This document shows, in pieces, positions 11,040-20,884 of a stretch of DNA of 64,000 nt. The translations under genes were made by a program, and so were the position numbers. The notes under the pieces are model-generated. The model did not search any database and had not been told where the DNA came from. It worked only from the letters and a program-made list of their open reading frames with translations. Position 1 is the stretch's first letter. Each line of letters opens with the position of its first letter. Source of the DNA: Lepturacanthus savala (taxonomy: Eukaryota; Chordata; Actinopteri; Scombriformes; Trichiuridae); assembly GCA_030544235.1 (NCBI GenBank), contig CM060465.1, positions 35,008,488-35,072,487 of the forward strand, read 5' to 3'.

Positions 11040-11835
11040 TGAGGGAAGTGGCTTTTAGGAGCAAAAATGTATGTTAAAGTGCCCTCTAAAAGGCCAAAAG
11101 ACATGATAAATGGCCCTCTAGAAGCCAATATTCATGTTAAGTGCCCTCTAGGAACCAAAACGTGTGCTAAAGTGCCCACTTGAAAATCAAAATGCATGCT
11201 AAAGTGCCGTCTAGGAGCCAAAAACTGTGATAAAGTGCCCCCTAGGAGCCAAAATGTGTCCTAAAGTGCTCTCTTTAGTGGTGTTAAGTGGCCTCTAGCA
11301 ACGAAAGCATGTGCTAAAGTGCCCTCTATGAGCCAAACACTACTAAAGTGCCCCCTAGGAGCAAAAACATGTGCTAAAGTGCCCTCTTGGAAGTCAAAAT
11401 GCATGCTAAAGTGCCCTCAGGAGCCAAAACGTGTGCTAAAGTGCCCTCAGGAGCCAAAACGTGTGCTAAAGTGCCCTCAGGAGCCAAAACGTGTGCTAAA
11501 GTGCCCTCAGGAGCCAAAACGTGTGCTAAAGTGCCCTCTAGGAGCCAAAACCTATGCTAAAGTGCCCTCTAGGAGCCAAATCGTGTGCTAAAGTGCCCAC
11601 TAGAAAATCAAAATGCATGCTAAAGTGCCCTCTAGGTGCCAAGATGTGTGCTAAAGTGCTCTCTAGGTGCTAAAACCTGCGCTTAAGTGCCCTCAGGAGC
11701 AAAAACCTGTACTAAAGTGCCCTCTAGGAGCCAAAATATGTCCTAAACTGCTCTCTTTAGTGGTGTTAAGTGCCCTCTAGCAACGAAAACATATGCTAAA
11801 GTGCCCTCTAGGAGCCAAAATGTGCATAAGGCAAA
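11040..11835 (+). repeat. ~31-bp minisatellite, block 1
   Basis: About 25 units carry the core GTGCCCTCTAGGAGCC then AAAACGTGTGCTAAA. Most units are 30-31 bp; between about 11410 and 11540 five near-identical 30-bp units (GTGCCCTCAGGAGCC form) lie head to tail. Being 30 bp they leave an open frame with the period-10 peptide KCPQEPKRVL, which is repeat translation and not a protein. A subunit with GCTCTCTTTAGTGGTGTTAA occurs at 11267 and again at 11750, so there is a higher-order period of about 480 bp. Confidence 0.95.
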
Positions 11836-12250
11836 AGTAACTAGACAAACAAAAGATTTATGATTTATGTTGAAACTCATATTCAACAGTTAATTAATGT
11901 TATTAATCCGCTTTTTAATTCATGATTATTTATAGAATTCTTAATACGTTTCATAAAAGAAATGCTTCAATAAATTAAATCCAGAGACTGTGTTTAATTT
12001 AATACATTGGTAATTAGTGGAAAAATCTCTTTTATTAAATGTGATATAAATAGTGATATAAAAATGAGATATTATCATCCTACACATGTGCTACCAGACA
12101 AATAATTAATCTACTGATTAATTATTATAGAAATAATAATAATTCATCAGATTTCTGAGTTTTTTGACACTTTGCACCTGATTTTTGTCACAATTCATCC
12201 AAACTCGTCAGTTTCTGTCAAATATCACAGTATCACACCTTTTACTCCCG
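11836..12250. other. AT-rich stretch, no recognised gene
   Basis: No repeat unit or gene is seen. Confidence 0.5.
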
Positions 12251-12251
12251 A

Positions 12252-12302
12252 ACACACACACACACCTACACACACACACACCTACACACACACACACACA
12301 CA
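12252..12302 (+). repeat. (CA)n microsatellite, compound
   Basis: CA runs are interrupted by CCTA. Confidence 0.95.
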
Positions 12303-12482
12303 GTCCAGGCCTGGTGTGTGTTGATTCCAGATTAATTGGACATGACTCTATTGATTCCAGCAGCCTGAGGATCAGCTGCAGACACTCAGAGGTGTGACAG
12401 GAGGATTATTGAGATCTCAGCGCTCGCCGCCAGACAAATGGAGTCAGATTACAGAAAACAGAGGAAGAAGTGTGTTAAAACG

Positions 12483-12483
<1 letters not shown>

Positions 12484-12513
<30 letters not shown>
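12484..12513 (+). repeat. (CA)15 microsatellite
   Basis: Thirty bases of perfect CA. Confidence 0.95.
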
Positions 12514-12515
<2 letters not shown>

Positions 12516-12572
12516 TGAGCTGTATGTGCAAACACATGCCTGAATCACAGATTTAAACCAGACGTCTCTATA

Positions 12573-12770
12573 CACGTGTGACACGTCGGCCATATTGTGT
12601 CAGGGGAAAAGGATGGACGTCTTTTTCCATAATTATAATAAATATGATGATTTCCAATCAATTTTAAAGCAGTTTGGTTGATGACAAATGCAAAAAAGAG
12701 GCAGAAAAGTGGTAATTTCTGCTACTGGAACAGACCTGAAGCCCTGAGTATGATGGATATAAGATGGATA
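12573..12770 (-). repeat. Dispersed repeat X, copy 3 (inverted)
   Basis: On the plus strand it begins GTGTGACACGTCGGCCATAT, TGTGTCAGGGGAAAA. It continues with a TTTTCCATAATTATAATAAA segment, an AGTGGTAATTTCTGCTACTGG segment and ACAGACCTGAAGCCC. This is the reverse complement of the repeat at 7085, more diverged. It is useful as an outgroup for the tandem pair at 7.1-7.7 kb. Confidence 0.65.
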
Positions 12771-13180
12771 TTTTAAAAAAAAGGGTCATTTTTATACATA
12801 AGAGATGTCAGAGACATAGAGACAATGACATTTAGACCAGTAAAAGTTCATTAAAAAGCGCAATTAATGACTATTTTGATATTGAAACGATTAATCGATT
12901 AAATATTTGGTTCATAAAATGTTCCCCAAAGCTGAGGATTTAACTTAAAAAAAGAAATTACTCAGATTTAAGAAGCTGGAACCAGAGAATTTGGACATTT
13001 TCTTAGTTGGTGATTAATCGATTAATTGATTAATCGACTAATCGTTGCAGCTCTAAACATTATTACATGTAACATGTTTGAACCAAGCTTATTCCTTAGA
13101 TTTTAATCAAGTATTCTTATTTGTAATAGAGAGATTATCACTGACTCTATAAAATCTAACTTTCCATCCAATCATGAGCA

Positions 13181-13876
13181 GAGCCGTAATGATTAGTTGA
13201 TTAATCGATTAGATATTTGGTTCATAAAATGGTGTAAAATGTTGATCAGTGTTTCCAAAAGCTGAAGATTCAACCTAAACGAGAAATTAATCAGATTTGA
13301 GAAGCTGGAACCAGAGAATTTGGACATTTTCTTCTTAAAAAGGCTCAAATTGAACTAATTGATAATCAAAATAGTTGGCGATTAATCGATTAATTGTTGC
13401 AGCTCTAAACACTATTTCATGTTAGAACCATCCTTATTTCTTAGATTTTAACTGGTTAATTAAGTATTTTTAAAAGACAGATTATCATTGACTCTATAAA
13501 AATCTAACTTTCTATCCTATCATGAGTAGAGCTGCAATGATTAGTTGATTAATTGATTAGATATTTGGTTCATAAAATGGTGTAAAATGTTGATCAGTGT
13601 TTCCAAAAGCTGAAGATTCAACCTAAACGAGAAATTAATCAGATTTGAGAAGCTGGAACCAGAGAATTTGGACATTTTCTTCTTAAAAAGGCTCAAATTG
13701 AACTAATTGATAATCAAAATAGTTGGCGATTAATCGATTAATTGTTGCAGCTCTAAACACTATTTCATGTTAGAACCATCCTTATTTCTTAGATTTTAAC
13801 TGGTTAATTAAGTATTTTTAAAAGACAGATTATCATTGACTCTATAAAAATCTAACTTTCTATCCTATCATGAGTA
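13181..13876 (+). repeat. 348-bp tandem repeat: TIR unit plus linker
   Basis: The motif GATTAGATATTTGGTTCATA recurs at 13207, 13555 and 13903, exactly 348 bp apart. Each period consists of a 225-bp TIR unit (for example 13529-13753) and a 123-bp linker (13754-13876) containing ATGTTAGAACCATCCTTATT, GTTAATTAAGTATTTTTAAA and GACTCTATAAAAATCTAACT. The first two periods are almost base-identical, so the duplication is recent. Confidence 0.9.
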
Positions 13877-14230
13877 GAGCTGCAATGATTAGTTGATTAA
13901 TCGATTAGATATTTGGTTCATAAAATGGTGTAAAATCTTGATCAGTCTTTCCAAAAGCTGAAGATTCAACCTAAACCAGAAATTAATCTGACTTGAGAAG
14001 CTGGAACCAGAGAATCTGGACATTTTCTTCTCTAAAATGACTCAAATAGATGAATCAATAGTTGGTGATTAATGTAATAGTTGGAAATTAATCGATTAAT
14101 CAACTAATCGTTGCAGCTCTATGTGACAAATTCACTTTAATTCTTGCCTGTTTGGTATCAAACCAATATTTAGATCCTGATTTACAAACATGGACGATAT
14201 TAAATCAAACTTTTTAAACTCTCATGAGTA

Positions 14231-14498
14231 GAGCTGCAACAATTAGTTGATTAATCGATTAATTATTTGGTTCATTAAATGTGGATCAGTGTTTCCAAAG
14301 CTGAAGATTCAACCTAAAATGTCTTTTTTTGTCCAAAGATCATCAGTTTATTATTATAGAGACTAAAGAAACCAGGAAATAATCAGAGAAGAGAAGCTGG
14401 AACCAGAGAATTTGGATATTTTCTACTTAAAAGACGAATCAAATCGATTAATCGATAATCAAAATAGTTGGTGATTAATCAACTAATCGTTGCAGCTC
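14231..14498 (+). mobile_element. Well-bounded TIR unit, 268 bp
   Basis: It starts GAGCTGCAACAATTAGTTGA and ends ACTAATCGTTGCAGCTC, with TA immediately outside each end. The body includes TTATTATTATAGAGACTAAA and GAAACCAGGAAATAATCAGA, features of the longer body form also seen at 18.9-23.5 kb. It serves as a reference copy. Confidence 0.85.
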
Positions 14499-14869
14499 TA
14501 GTTGACTGATTATTTTGTTCATTTCAAGTTTATTCTCTTGTTTTTGGTAGAGCTGCAACTAACAACTATTCTGACACTCAAATAATCTGTCAATTAATCT
14601 GATTATTTAAATGATTAATCGATTAGTCATTTGACTATTCAATCACTAAACCATCTACAATGGGACAGAATAAGAAACAACAGTTTATTCTTAAATCTGG
14701 GACTAAAACGATGATTATTTTGATAAATATGTCAATTATTTAATCAATTAATCAATAAGTTTCAACCTAGAATGTCTTTTTTTTATCCACAACCCAAAGA
14801 TCATCAGTTTACTGATATTTTCAAGACTAAATTGACCAAAATCAAGCGACACACTCTTCACAGTAACTT

Positions 14870-15050
14870 TTTTTAAAAGCGTCTCTGGAAGCGACATCGA
14901 AGGGATTTCATCTCGGCGCCGGCCCGTATCCTAGCAACGGCCGACAAAAGCGGCGGCCGGCGTGTCGGCGGGGCGTCTTTAGTGACCGGAGCCCTGAAAC
15001 TATGCAAACACTCGCTTCAAATCTGCAATAACAAAGAAGCTGGGGCTAAA
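14870..15050. other. GC-rich, CpG-dense block
   Basis: From about 14880 to 14990 the base composition changes sharply: CpG-rich sequence with GGCGCCGGCCCGTATCCTAG, CAACGGCCGACAAAAGCGGC and GGCGTGTCGGCGGGGCG. CCTAGCAACGG resembles the half-site of an RFX-type X-box, and TATGCAAAC (15001) is octamer-like. It could be a small CpG island, a promoter or first exon, or a conserved non-coding element. No frame is recognisable. Confidence 0.4.
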
Positions 15051-15655
15051 TGTGCTGGAAGGAGGAAGAAGAGGGAGAAGTTTATTCAAACTCTCTATTT
15101 CTGTCACTGGTGAATCACGGAGCATCTTAATAGATGCACTTAGGAGATTAGGTTCAAATAAATATCACATCTATCCCTTTAAGGGCCGTCATATATGGTT
15201 AAAGAGAAGAGAAGAAAGGCAGCAGCTCTTCTAATTAGTATTAATGGGGTCTGGTGTCCTGCTGCATGATGGGAGTGTTCCAGTCATCACCGTAAATCAC
15301 CAGCAACCGTTCCAGACAGGCCTCAAACTGCCTATTTCTACTCTGCTATTAATCATAACTGCTGCCACAGCTATTACTGCTGCTGCTCTGATTTCTGAGG
15401 GGGTTTTTTCTCCACTTTTTGATCCCCTCAGTACGGAATTCAAAGGAAACCTTGGATATTCCTGCTCGCTTTTACAGAATCACGACTTCTTGTAAAAGCT
15501 GCAACAGTTTCTCTCTGGAATCAGGAAATGTTCAAAATGCCGTCTATAAAGAAACGATGCAGCCGCCTTTAAAACAGAGAAGACGAACTATTTTATATAT
15601 ATTTAGTTTAGATTTAAAGTGAATCTGACCAGTAAAATATGTACAAATAATAGAC
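15051..15655. other. Non-repetitive stretch, no recognised gene
   Basis: Moderate-complexity sequence with small open frames (60-83 codons) and no recognisable domain. The CACATCTATCCCTTTAAGGG and GGCCGTCATATATGG strings look like unique, possibly constrained sequence. Confidence 0.35.
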
Positions 15656-15659
15656 ATGC

Positions 15660-16800
15660 AACACTTATTCAATTAATTGCCAATAATTTGAGTCATTTTT
15701 CAATAGAAAATGTCTAAATTCTCTGGTTCCAGCTTCTCTTCTCTGATTATTTCCTGGTTTCTTTAGTCTCTATAATAATAAACTGATGACTGAAACTTCA
15801 CAGGATCTAGAACGGAACCCTGAGGAACCCCACATTTGATTAGAGTCATTTTTAAGAAGAAAATGTCTAAATTCTCTGGTTCCAGCTTCTCTTCTCTGAT
15901 TATTTCCTGGTTTCTTTAGTCTCTATAATAATAAACCGATGATCTTTGGACAAAAAAAGACATTTTAGATTAATTGATTAATCGATTGGTTTCCAACTAT
16001 TACATTAATCACCAACTATTTTGATAATTGATTAAACTATTTGAGTCATTTTTAAGAAGAAAATGTCCAAATTCTGTGATTATTTCCTGGTTTCTTTAGT
16101 CTCTATAATAATAAACTGATGATCTTTGGGTTTTTAGATTGGATCTTCATTTATGAACCAAACGATTAATCGATTAATCAACTAATCGTTGCAGCTCTAC
16201 TCATGACAGATGAGAATTACTGATATATATGGTTATTAATGATGATATCTAAATATGGGTTTGATACCAAACTGACCAGAAGTAAAGAGAATTTGTAAAA
16301 TAAAGAGCTGCAACAATTATTTGATTAATCACCAAATATTTTAATAATCGATTAATCGATTTGAGTAATTTTTTTTAAGAAGAAAATGTCCAAATTCTCT
16401 GGTTCCAGCTTCTCTTCTCTGATTATTTCCTGGTTTCTTTAGTCTCTATAATAATAAACTGATGATCTTTGGGTTGTGGACAAAAAAAAAGACATTTTAG
16501 GTTGAATCTTGGACATTTTACACCATTTTTGATCCAAACAACTAATCGATTAATCGTTTAAATCATCGATAGATTAATCAATTATCAAAACAGTCATTAG
16601 TTGCAGCTCTGATCTTGATCATCTGGTTTATTTCTAGTTAATTTCTTGATACGGTTAAATTTATTATTAATAATTTACTTTTTAGCTTTAAATTAAAACA
16701 ATAATTTTCTTTAGAGCTGCAACGATTAATCGATTAGTTGTCAACTATTACGTTAATCATGAACTATTTTGATAAGACTCCCTGAACAATATTTAGTCTT
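15660..16800 (-). mobile_element. TIR-unit cluster 2 (minus orientation)
   Basis: Several partial copies read in reverse: AAATTCTCTGGTTCCAGCTT, CTCTTCTCTGATTATTTCCT, GGTTTCTTTAGTCTCTATAA, then ATCGATTAATCAACTAATCG near 16170 and TTGCAGCTCTACTCATGA. Two further partial right ends lie near 16310 and 16711. A reverse-transcriptase fragment is embedded at 15797-15838. The copies are nested and truncated rather than cleanly bounded. Confidence 0.8.
15797..15838 (-). mobile_element. Embedded LINE RT motif fragment (GVPQGSVLDP)
   Basis: The reverse complement reads TGTGGGGTTCCTCAGGGTTC, then CGTTCTAGATCCTGTGAAG, which translates to CGVPQGSVLDPV. It sits at the junction between two TIR-unit bodies and recurs at seven other places in the window. 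Confidence 0.75.
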
Positions 16801-17308
16801 AGCAGCATCAGGTGACTTTAGCTCCTGTTTATAAACCATTTAATGATCAAAACTATAAATAAATAGCATCTTTAAGCATCTATAGCATCTCAATAAGCAT
16901 CTTTACAGTGAGGTTTTCATTCCTTAGTGCCAGAAAAATCTGATTTCTGCCATAATTTAAAGATTTCCCCTCATTTCTTGATGTTTCCAGCTGCAGTTTC
17001 GTTCTTTAAAACAGCACTTGTCCTCCATAACAACAGCCATTCAGTCATTTCAGCCAACAGTCATTTCTTTACAGTATGTGTGAAGATATAAGGAACATAT
17101 AGCCTGTATTTCTTTGAGTATCGACTGCTGGAGGCAGATTCAGGGTTTTACTGCTGCACTCCACTGACCATTACTGTCATTTGTGCTTTTTATCATGACC
17201 CCGTAACCCCCTCAGGCTTCTATAGGCCGAGTGGAGCACAGCGAACCTCCTGCTTTTGTCCTGATGGATAATCGAGGGGGGGGAACTTCATAAAAAACGT
17301 CTTATCAG
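16800..17308. other. Non-repetitive stretch, no recognised gene
   Basis: Mixed sequence with a run of nine G at about 17275-17283. A short tandem AGCATCTTTA/AGCATCTATA occurs at 16866-16905. No gene is recognised. Confidence 0.35.
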
Positions 17309-17400
17309 CCGGGGCAGAATGCAGAGATGTGGGGGAGGAAAACAAAAGATGGTGATGAAGGGGTCAAAGCTGGAGACTTCAAGTACAACGCGATGCTTCG
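17309..17400 (+). CDS. Putative internal exon (weak)
   Basis: A 92-bp segment lies between a possible acceptor (TTATCAG, with only a poor pyrimidine tract) and a strong consensus donor, CG|GTGAGT at 17401. One frame is open throughout, beginning PGQNAEMWGRKTKDGDEG and ending GVKAGDFKYNAMLR, with ordinary amino acid composition unlike the surrounding repeats. The exon would end in phase 2. I do not recognise the protein, and a 30-codon open stretch can arise by chance. Low-complexity CAACCCC and CACCAC repeats follow in the would-be intron. Confidence 0.2.
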
Positions 17401-17480
17401 GTGAGTCCAACAACCCCCAACAACCCCCAACAACCCCCCACCATCACCGCCATTCACCACCATCACCACCGACACACAAT
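17401..17480 (+). repeat. Low-complexity CAACCCC / CACCAC tract
   Basis: CAACAACCCC is repeated three times, then CACCATCACC units. It is simple-sequence DNA. Confidence 0.8.
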
Positions 17481-17629
17481 CAGCAGCAACAATCAGTCAG
17501 ATCGCTGATAATCCTGCAGAGAACAGCCAGGACGAGGTTAACGCTGGATTGGTCTTAATCAGCCGGAGAAACATCACAGATCCTGCAGCATCAAGACGTG
17601 TTTCAGCTTTATAAGAATGTAGAGGGTCT

Positions 17630-17870
17630 ATTCTGATTGATTAATCTATTGAAACGATTAATCAGTTAGTCGATTCAACTTAAAATGTCCAAAACCCCAA
17701 AAAATCAACAGATTCATCGAAAAATAATCAGATTTCAGAAGCTGGAACCAGAGAATTTAGACATTTTCTTCTTAAAAATGACTCAAATCCATTAATCGAT
17801 TATCAAAATAGTTGGAGATTAACGTAAAAGTTAATCACGTTAAATATATTATGTCAACTTGTGACAACAA
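17630..17870 (+). mobile_element. Degraded TIR unit
   Basis: A partial copy: TTGAAACGATTAATCAGTTA, AGAAGCTGGAACCAGAGAAT, TTAGACATTTTCTTCTTAAA, ending before a recognisable right TIR. Confidence 0.7.
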
Positions 17871-18595
17871 GAAAAATAACCTGCAGCCATTTATTCACCA
17901 TAATGTCAGAATAAATCTCTCTAATATAAAGATGTTGTTCTTTCCTCTGTTTTATATCTTAGTAGAGTTGATAATCTTTGGGTTTTACATATTCATGGAC
18001 AGTCACAGACATTTTTTTTTCCAATTAATCAGATTAATTAGACACATGGGAATGGTTTTAATGGTTTTAATCGTCTAAACTCCACAAGAAAACAGAGGAG
18101 CCTTTATCTTAAACTATGACACTGTTCCCTGTATTGTAGAAGAGCATCAGCTGGTTATCCAGTGATTTATTTGCATGTGGAATCCAATCTGATGGTTCGT
18201 CATGACACTGCTGATAATATTCGGTGTCATCAGCCATCTGCTGCTGAAACAAGGGCGACACAGACGGGGATATTGATCCAGATTAAATTTATAGGAACCC
18301 AGAGACATTTTGTCTGACATCATTCGCTGGAGGCAGCAGTGATTTAGTCTCATTTGAGGGGAAATATGGTCCAATCTGCTTCCAGCTGCTGATTCTCTGA
18401 TTCACATTCATGAAGCGGCGTAGGCGGAATCCTGCACGTCGTTTCATCATTTCATTTTCAACGCGGAATCGAGAAAGTAAATGGACTTAAAGCAATTCTA
18501 CCAGAAACGAGCACAGTTCTTCCTGTTCCAGGCTGTCAACATCTCTCTATTTACAGCAGCGGGAATATCATCAACTGGGAACTGGAGCTTCTCAA
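17871..18595. other. Mostly non-repetitive stretch, no recognised gene
   Basis: From 18360 the sequence is higher in GC and looks unique (CATGAAGCGGCGTAGGCGGA, ATCCTGCACGTCGTTTCATC). It is a candidate for a conserved non-coding element. The minus-strand 75-codon frame at 18147-18374 has no recognisable domain. Confidence 0.35.
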
Positions 18596-18870
18596 GTCAA
18601 GTCAAGTCAATTTTATTTATATAGAGACAAATAAAACCAAAGAAAATACAGTTTAAAGTCTCACAATCTACTATAAATCCAGCAAAAGGAAGCTAAAGAA
18701 AAATTAAAGTCCGATAAGTCTCTAGATACCATTTGGCCAATGGATATACCACATATCACATGCAGATATCTGTTATAGACATTATATTCTTTGTTATATC
18801 TACAAATAGAGACTCAACTTTGACCTTTGAGTAAGAACTTAGCAACAGTGGCAAGAAAAAACTCCCCTTT
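18596..18870 (+). mobile_element. Dispersed teleost repeat (CAAGTCAATTTTATTTATAT...GGCAAGAAAAAACTCC)
   Basis: It begins with three AAGTC steps and CAATTTTATTTATATAGAGA, runs through ACAGTTTAAAGTCTCACAAT, and ends AACTTAGCAACAGTGGCAAG, AAAAAACTCCCCTTTAA. That start and end are a common dispersed repeat of fish genomes, probably SINE- or LINE-derived. It is truncated and then met by a TIR unit at about 18925. Confidence 0.65.
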
Positions 18871-18924
18871 AAGGCCAGATACCACTGCAGTATCTGCATT
18901 TTTGCATAAAGTTGTCAATTTTTG

Positions 18925-19935
18925 AGTTTCAAAGCTGAAGATTCAACCTTAAATGTCTTTTTTTGTCCAAAGATCATCAGTTTATTATTATAGAGACTAA
19001 AGAAACCAGGAAATAATCAGAGAAGAGAAGCTGGAACCAGAGAATTTGGACATTTTCCTCTTAAAAATGACTCAAATCAAATGTGGGGTTCCTCAGGGTT
19101 CCGTTCTAGATCCTGTGAAGTTTCAATCGTCAGTTTACTATTATAGAGACTAAAGAAAGCAGCTCTAAACATTACATGTTACATGCTTGTTTGTTTTAAT
19201 TAAGTATTATTATTTCTAATAAACAGATTATCATTGACTCTATAAAATCTAACTTTCCAACCGATCATGAGTAGAGCTGCAATGATTAATTGATTAATCG
19301 ATTAGTTATTTGGTTCATTAAATGGTGTAAAATGTATCAAACCCATATTTAGATATTGTCATTAATAACCATATATATCAGTAATTGGTAATATTTCTAA
19401 TAGATAGACTCTGTAAAATCAAACTTTCTAACTTGTCATGAGTAGAGCTGCAACGATTAGTTGATTAATCGATTAGTCGTTTGGTTCATAAATGAAGATT
19501 CAATCTAAAAACCCAAAGATCATCAGTTTATTATTATAGAGACTAAAGAAACCAGGAAATAATCAGAGAAGAGAAGCTGGAACCAGAGAATTTGGACATT
19601 TTCTTCAGAAAAATGACTCAAATCCATTAATAACTTAATCTAAATAGCTGATGATGAATGTAATAGTTGGTAACTAATCGATTAATCAACTAATCGCTGC
19701 AGCTCTATATGACACAAATTATTTTTACTTAACCACTAGAACTATTTGTGATATATTTAAGAAACAGATTAAACCTCTAATACTCTTTAAAATCTAACTT
19801 TCCAACCGATCATGAGTCGAGCTGTAACGATTAGTTGATTAATCGATTAGTTACAAACTATTACATTAATCATCAGCTATTTAGATAAGTTATTAATGGA
19901 TTTGAGTCATTTTTCTGAAGGAAATGTCCAAATTC
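18925..19935 (+). mobile_element. TIR-unit cluster 3
   Basis: Partial and complete units, mostly plus; one well-bounded copy is 19445-19705 (261 bp, TA on both sides). Linkers contain TAATATTTCTAATAGATAGA and CTCTGTAAAATCAAACTTTC. An RT fragment lies at 19081-19120. The last unit near 19830-19935 appears to switch orientation (CGATTAGTTACAAACTATTA). Confidence 0.8.
19081..19120 (+). mobile_element. Embedded LINE RT motif fragment
   Basis: TGTGGGGTTCCTCAGGGTTC, then CGTTCTAGATCCTGTGAAG, encodes CGVPQGSVLDPV. It sits between the 3' part of one TIR-unit body and the middle of the next. Confidence 0.75.
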
Positions 19936-20155
19936 TCAGTTTTGTCATGTAAAGTCAGCACCGTTCAGCCTGTTGTTGCCAGTCATTCGTCATTTCCATT
20001 TTAAATGACATGTCTGTTCTTAGTGTTTGGATTTTTATCAATAAATTTCCCCCAAAAATGCAACTTATATGTGTTTTTTCCTTCTTTATTATGCATTTTA
20101 TGGCTGGTGCGACTTGTACTCCGGAGCCACTTATAGTCCGGGAAATACGGTAGAC
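19936..20155 (+). repeat. Dispersed repeat ending GGGAAATACGGTA
   Basis: It contains TGACATGTCTGTTCTTAGTG, AATTTCCCCCAAAAATGCAA, TTATGCATTTTATGGCTGGT, GCGACTTGTACTCCGG and CCGGGAAATACGGTA. I recognise this as a dispersed vertebrate repeat whose consensus repeats the phrase GCGACTTATAGTCCGG. The copy is diverged and its class is not assigned. Confidence 0.6.
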
Positions 20156-20884
20156 TAAAATAACCTTTGACCTGTGTTGTTGTTGACCAAAGGTGTTAAG
20201 GTGGTAGCCAGGAAGCTCTTTTGAGTAGCTTTAGTCATTTCCCACCAAAAATTCGAAAAATACATTTAAAGCAAGAGAAATAAAATAGCATTAATAATAG
20301 TAAAACCTATAATAAAACTATAAATATGGCTAATAATAATAGTAGTAGTAGTAGTTTTGACCTGATTTAACCTCACTGACCTGAGATCCTATTTTTACAC
20401 CAACTCCAGACAAACAGCAGCTTTGATCCCGTTTCATTTCCATGCTGAATCAGTCTTATTTTTACTAGCGCTGATACTTTTAGTCTCATCCATGAATTAT
20501 TCATCACAACATCATCGATTCGCATCCACAAAAACGCCCCGGCTCAGCGATAAAAGATGGAAAGAGTGGAAATATAAACCTGGACTTCTACTAACAGGGA
20601 TCCGTCTCCCTGAAGACAAACCTGAACGATTCAATTAAATAAAACAAGGAGACAAAGAAGAGTCGGACTCTATTCCACGGCAGACAAAGCAGAAACCCCC
20701 AGACACGTTCACAATAAAAAGATGCCCTTTATACACTGTGCTGCTCTGGACTCCTGTTGCTAAGCAGAGGCCGGTTCTGCAATGGGTTGAAAAAAGGTGA
20801 TTTCTTTAGAATTCGCTTTTACCTTCAGTTTGGAGGTTAAAGGTGAACAAAGTCGTCTAAAAATCAAAATCAAAGCGTCAACCA
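20156..20884. other. Non-repetitive stretch, no recognised gene
   Basis: A 19-bp TAG-triplet run lies at about 20339-20357. The plus-strand 71-codon frame at 20423 and the minus-strand 62-codon frame at 20760 have no recognisable domain. Confidence 0.4.

Larger units (their letters stand above)
12860..14830 (+). mobile_element. TIR-unit array 1 (plus orientation)
   Basis: At least six copies of a terminal-inverted-repeat unit lie here. The left end is GAGCTGCAACGATTAGTTGA followed by TTAATCGATTAG. The body runs TTTGGTTCATAAAATGGTGT, AGCTGAAGATTCAACCTAAA, GAAGCTGGAACCAGAGAATT, TGGACATTTTCTTCTT, and the right end is the reverse complement of the left (CTAATCGTTGCAGCTC). Well-bounded copies are 13529-13753, 13877-14119 and 14231-14498, each flanked by TA. 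There is no transposase frame; it is non-autonomous. I recall the same unit as common in teleost genomes but cannot assign a superfamily. The TA flank would suit Tc1/mariner. Confidence 0.85.

Noticed and set aside
11319..11591. Open frame with a period-10 peptide (KCPQEPKRVL), looking like a repeat protein
   Set aside because: It is the translation of 30-bp minisatellite units. Adjoining units of 31 bp break the frame, and the same array is non-coding at five other places.
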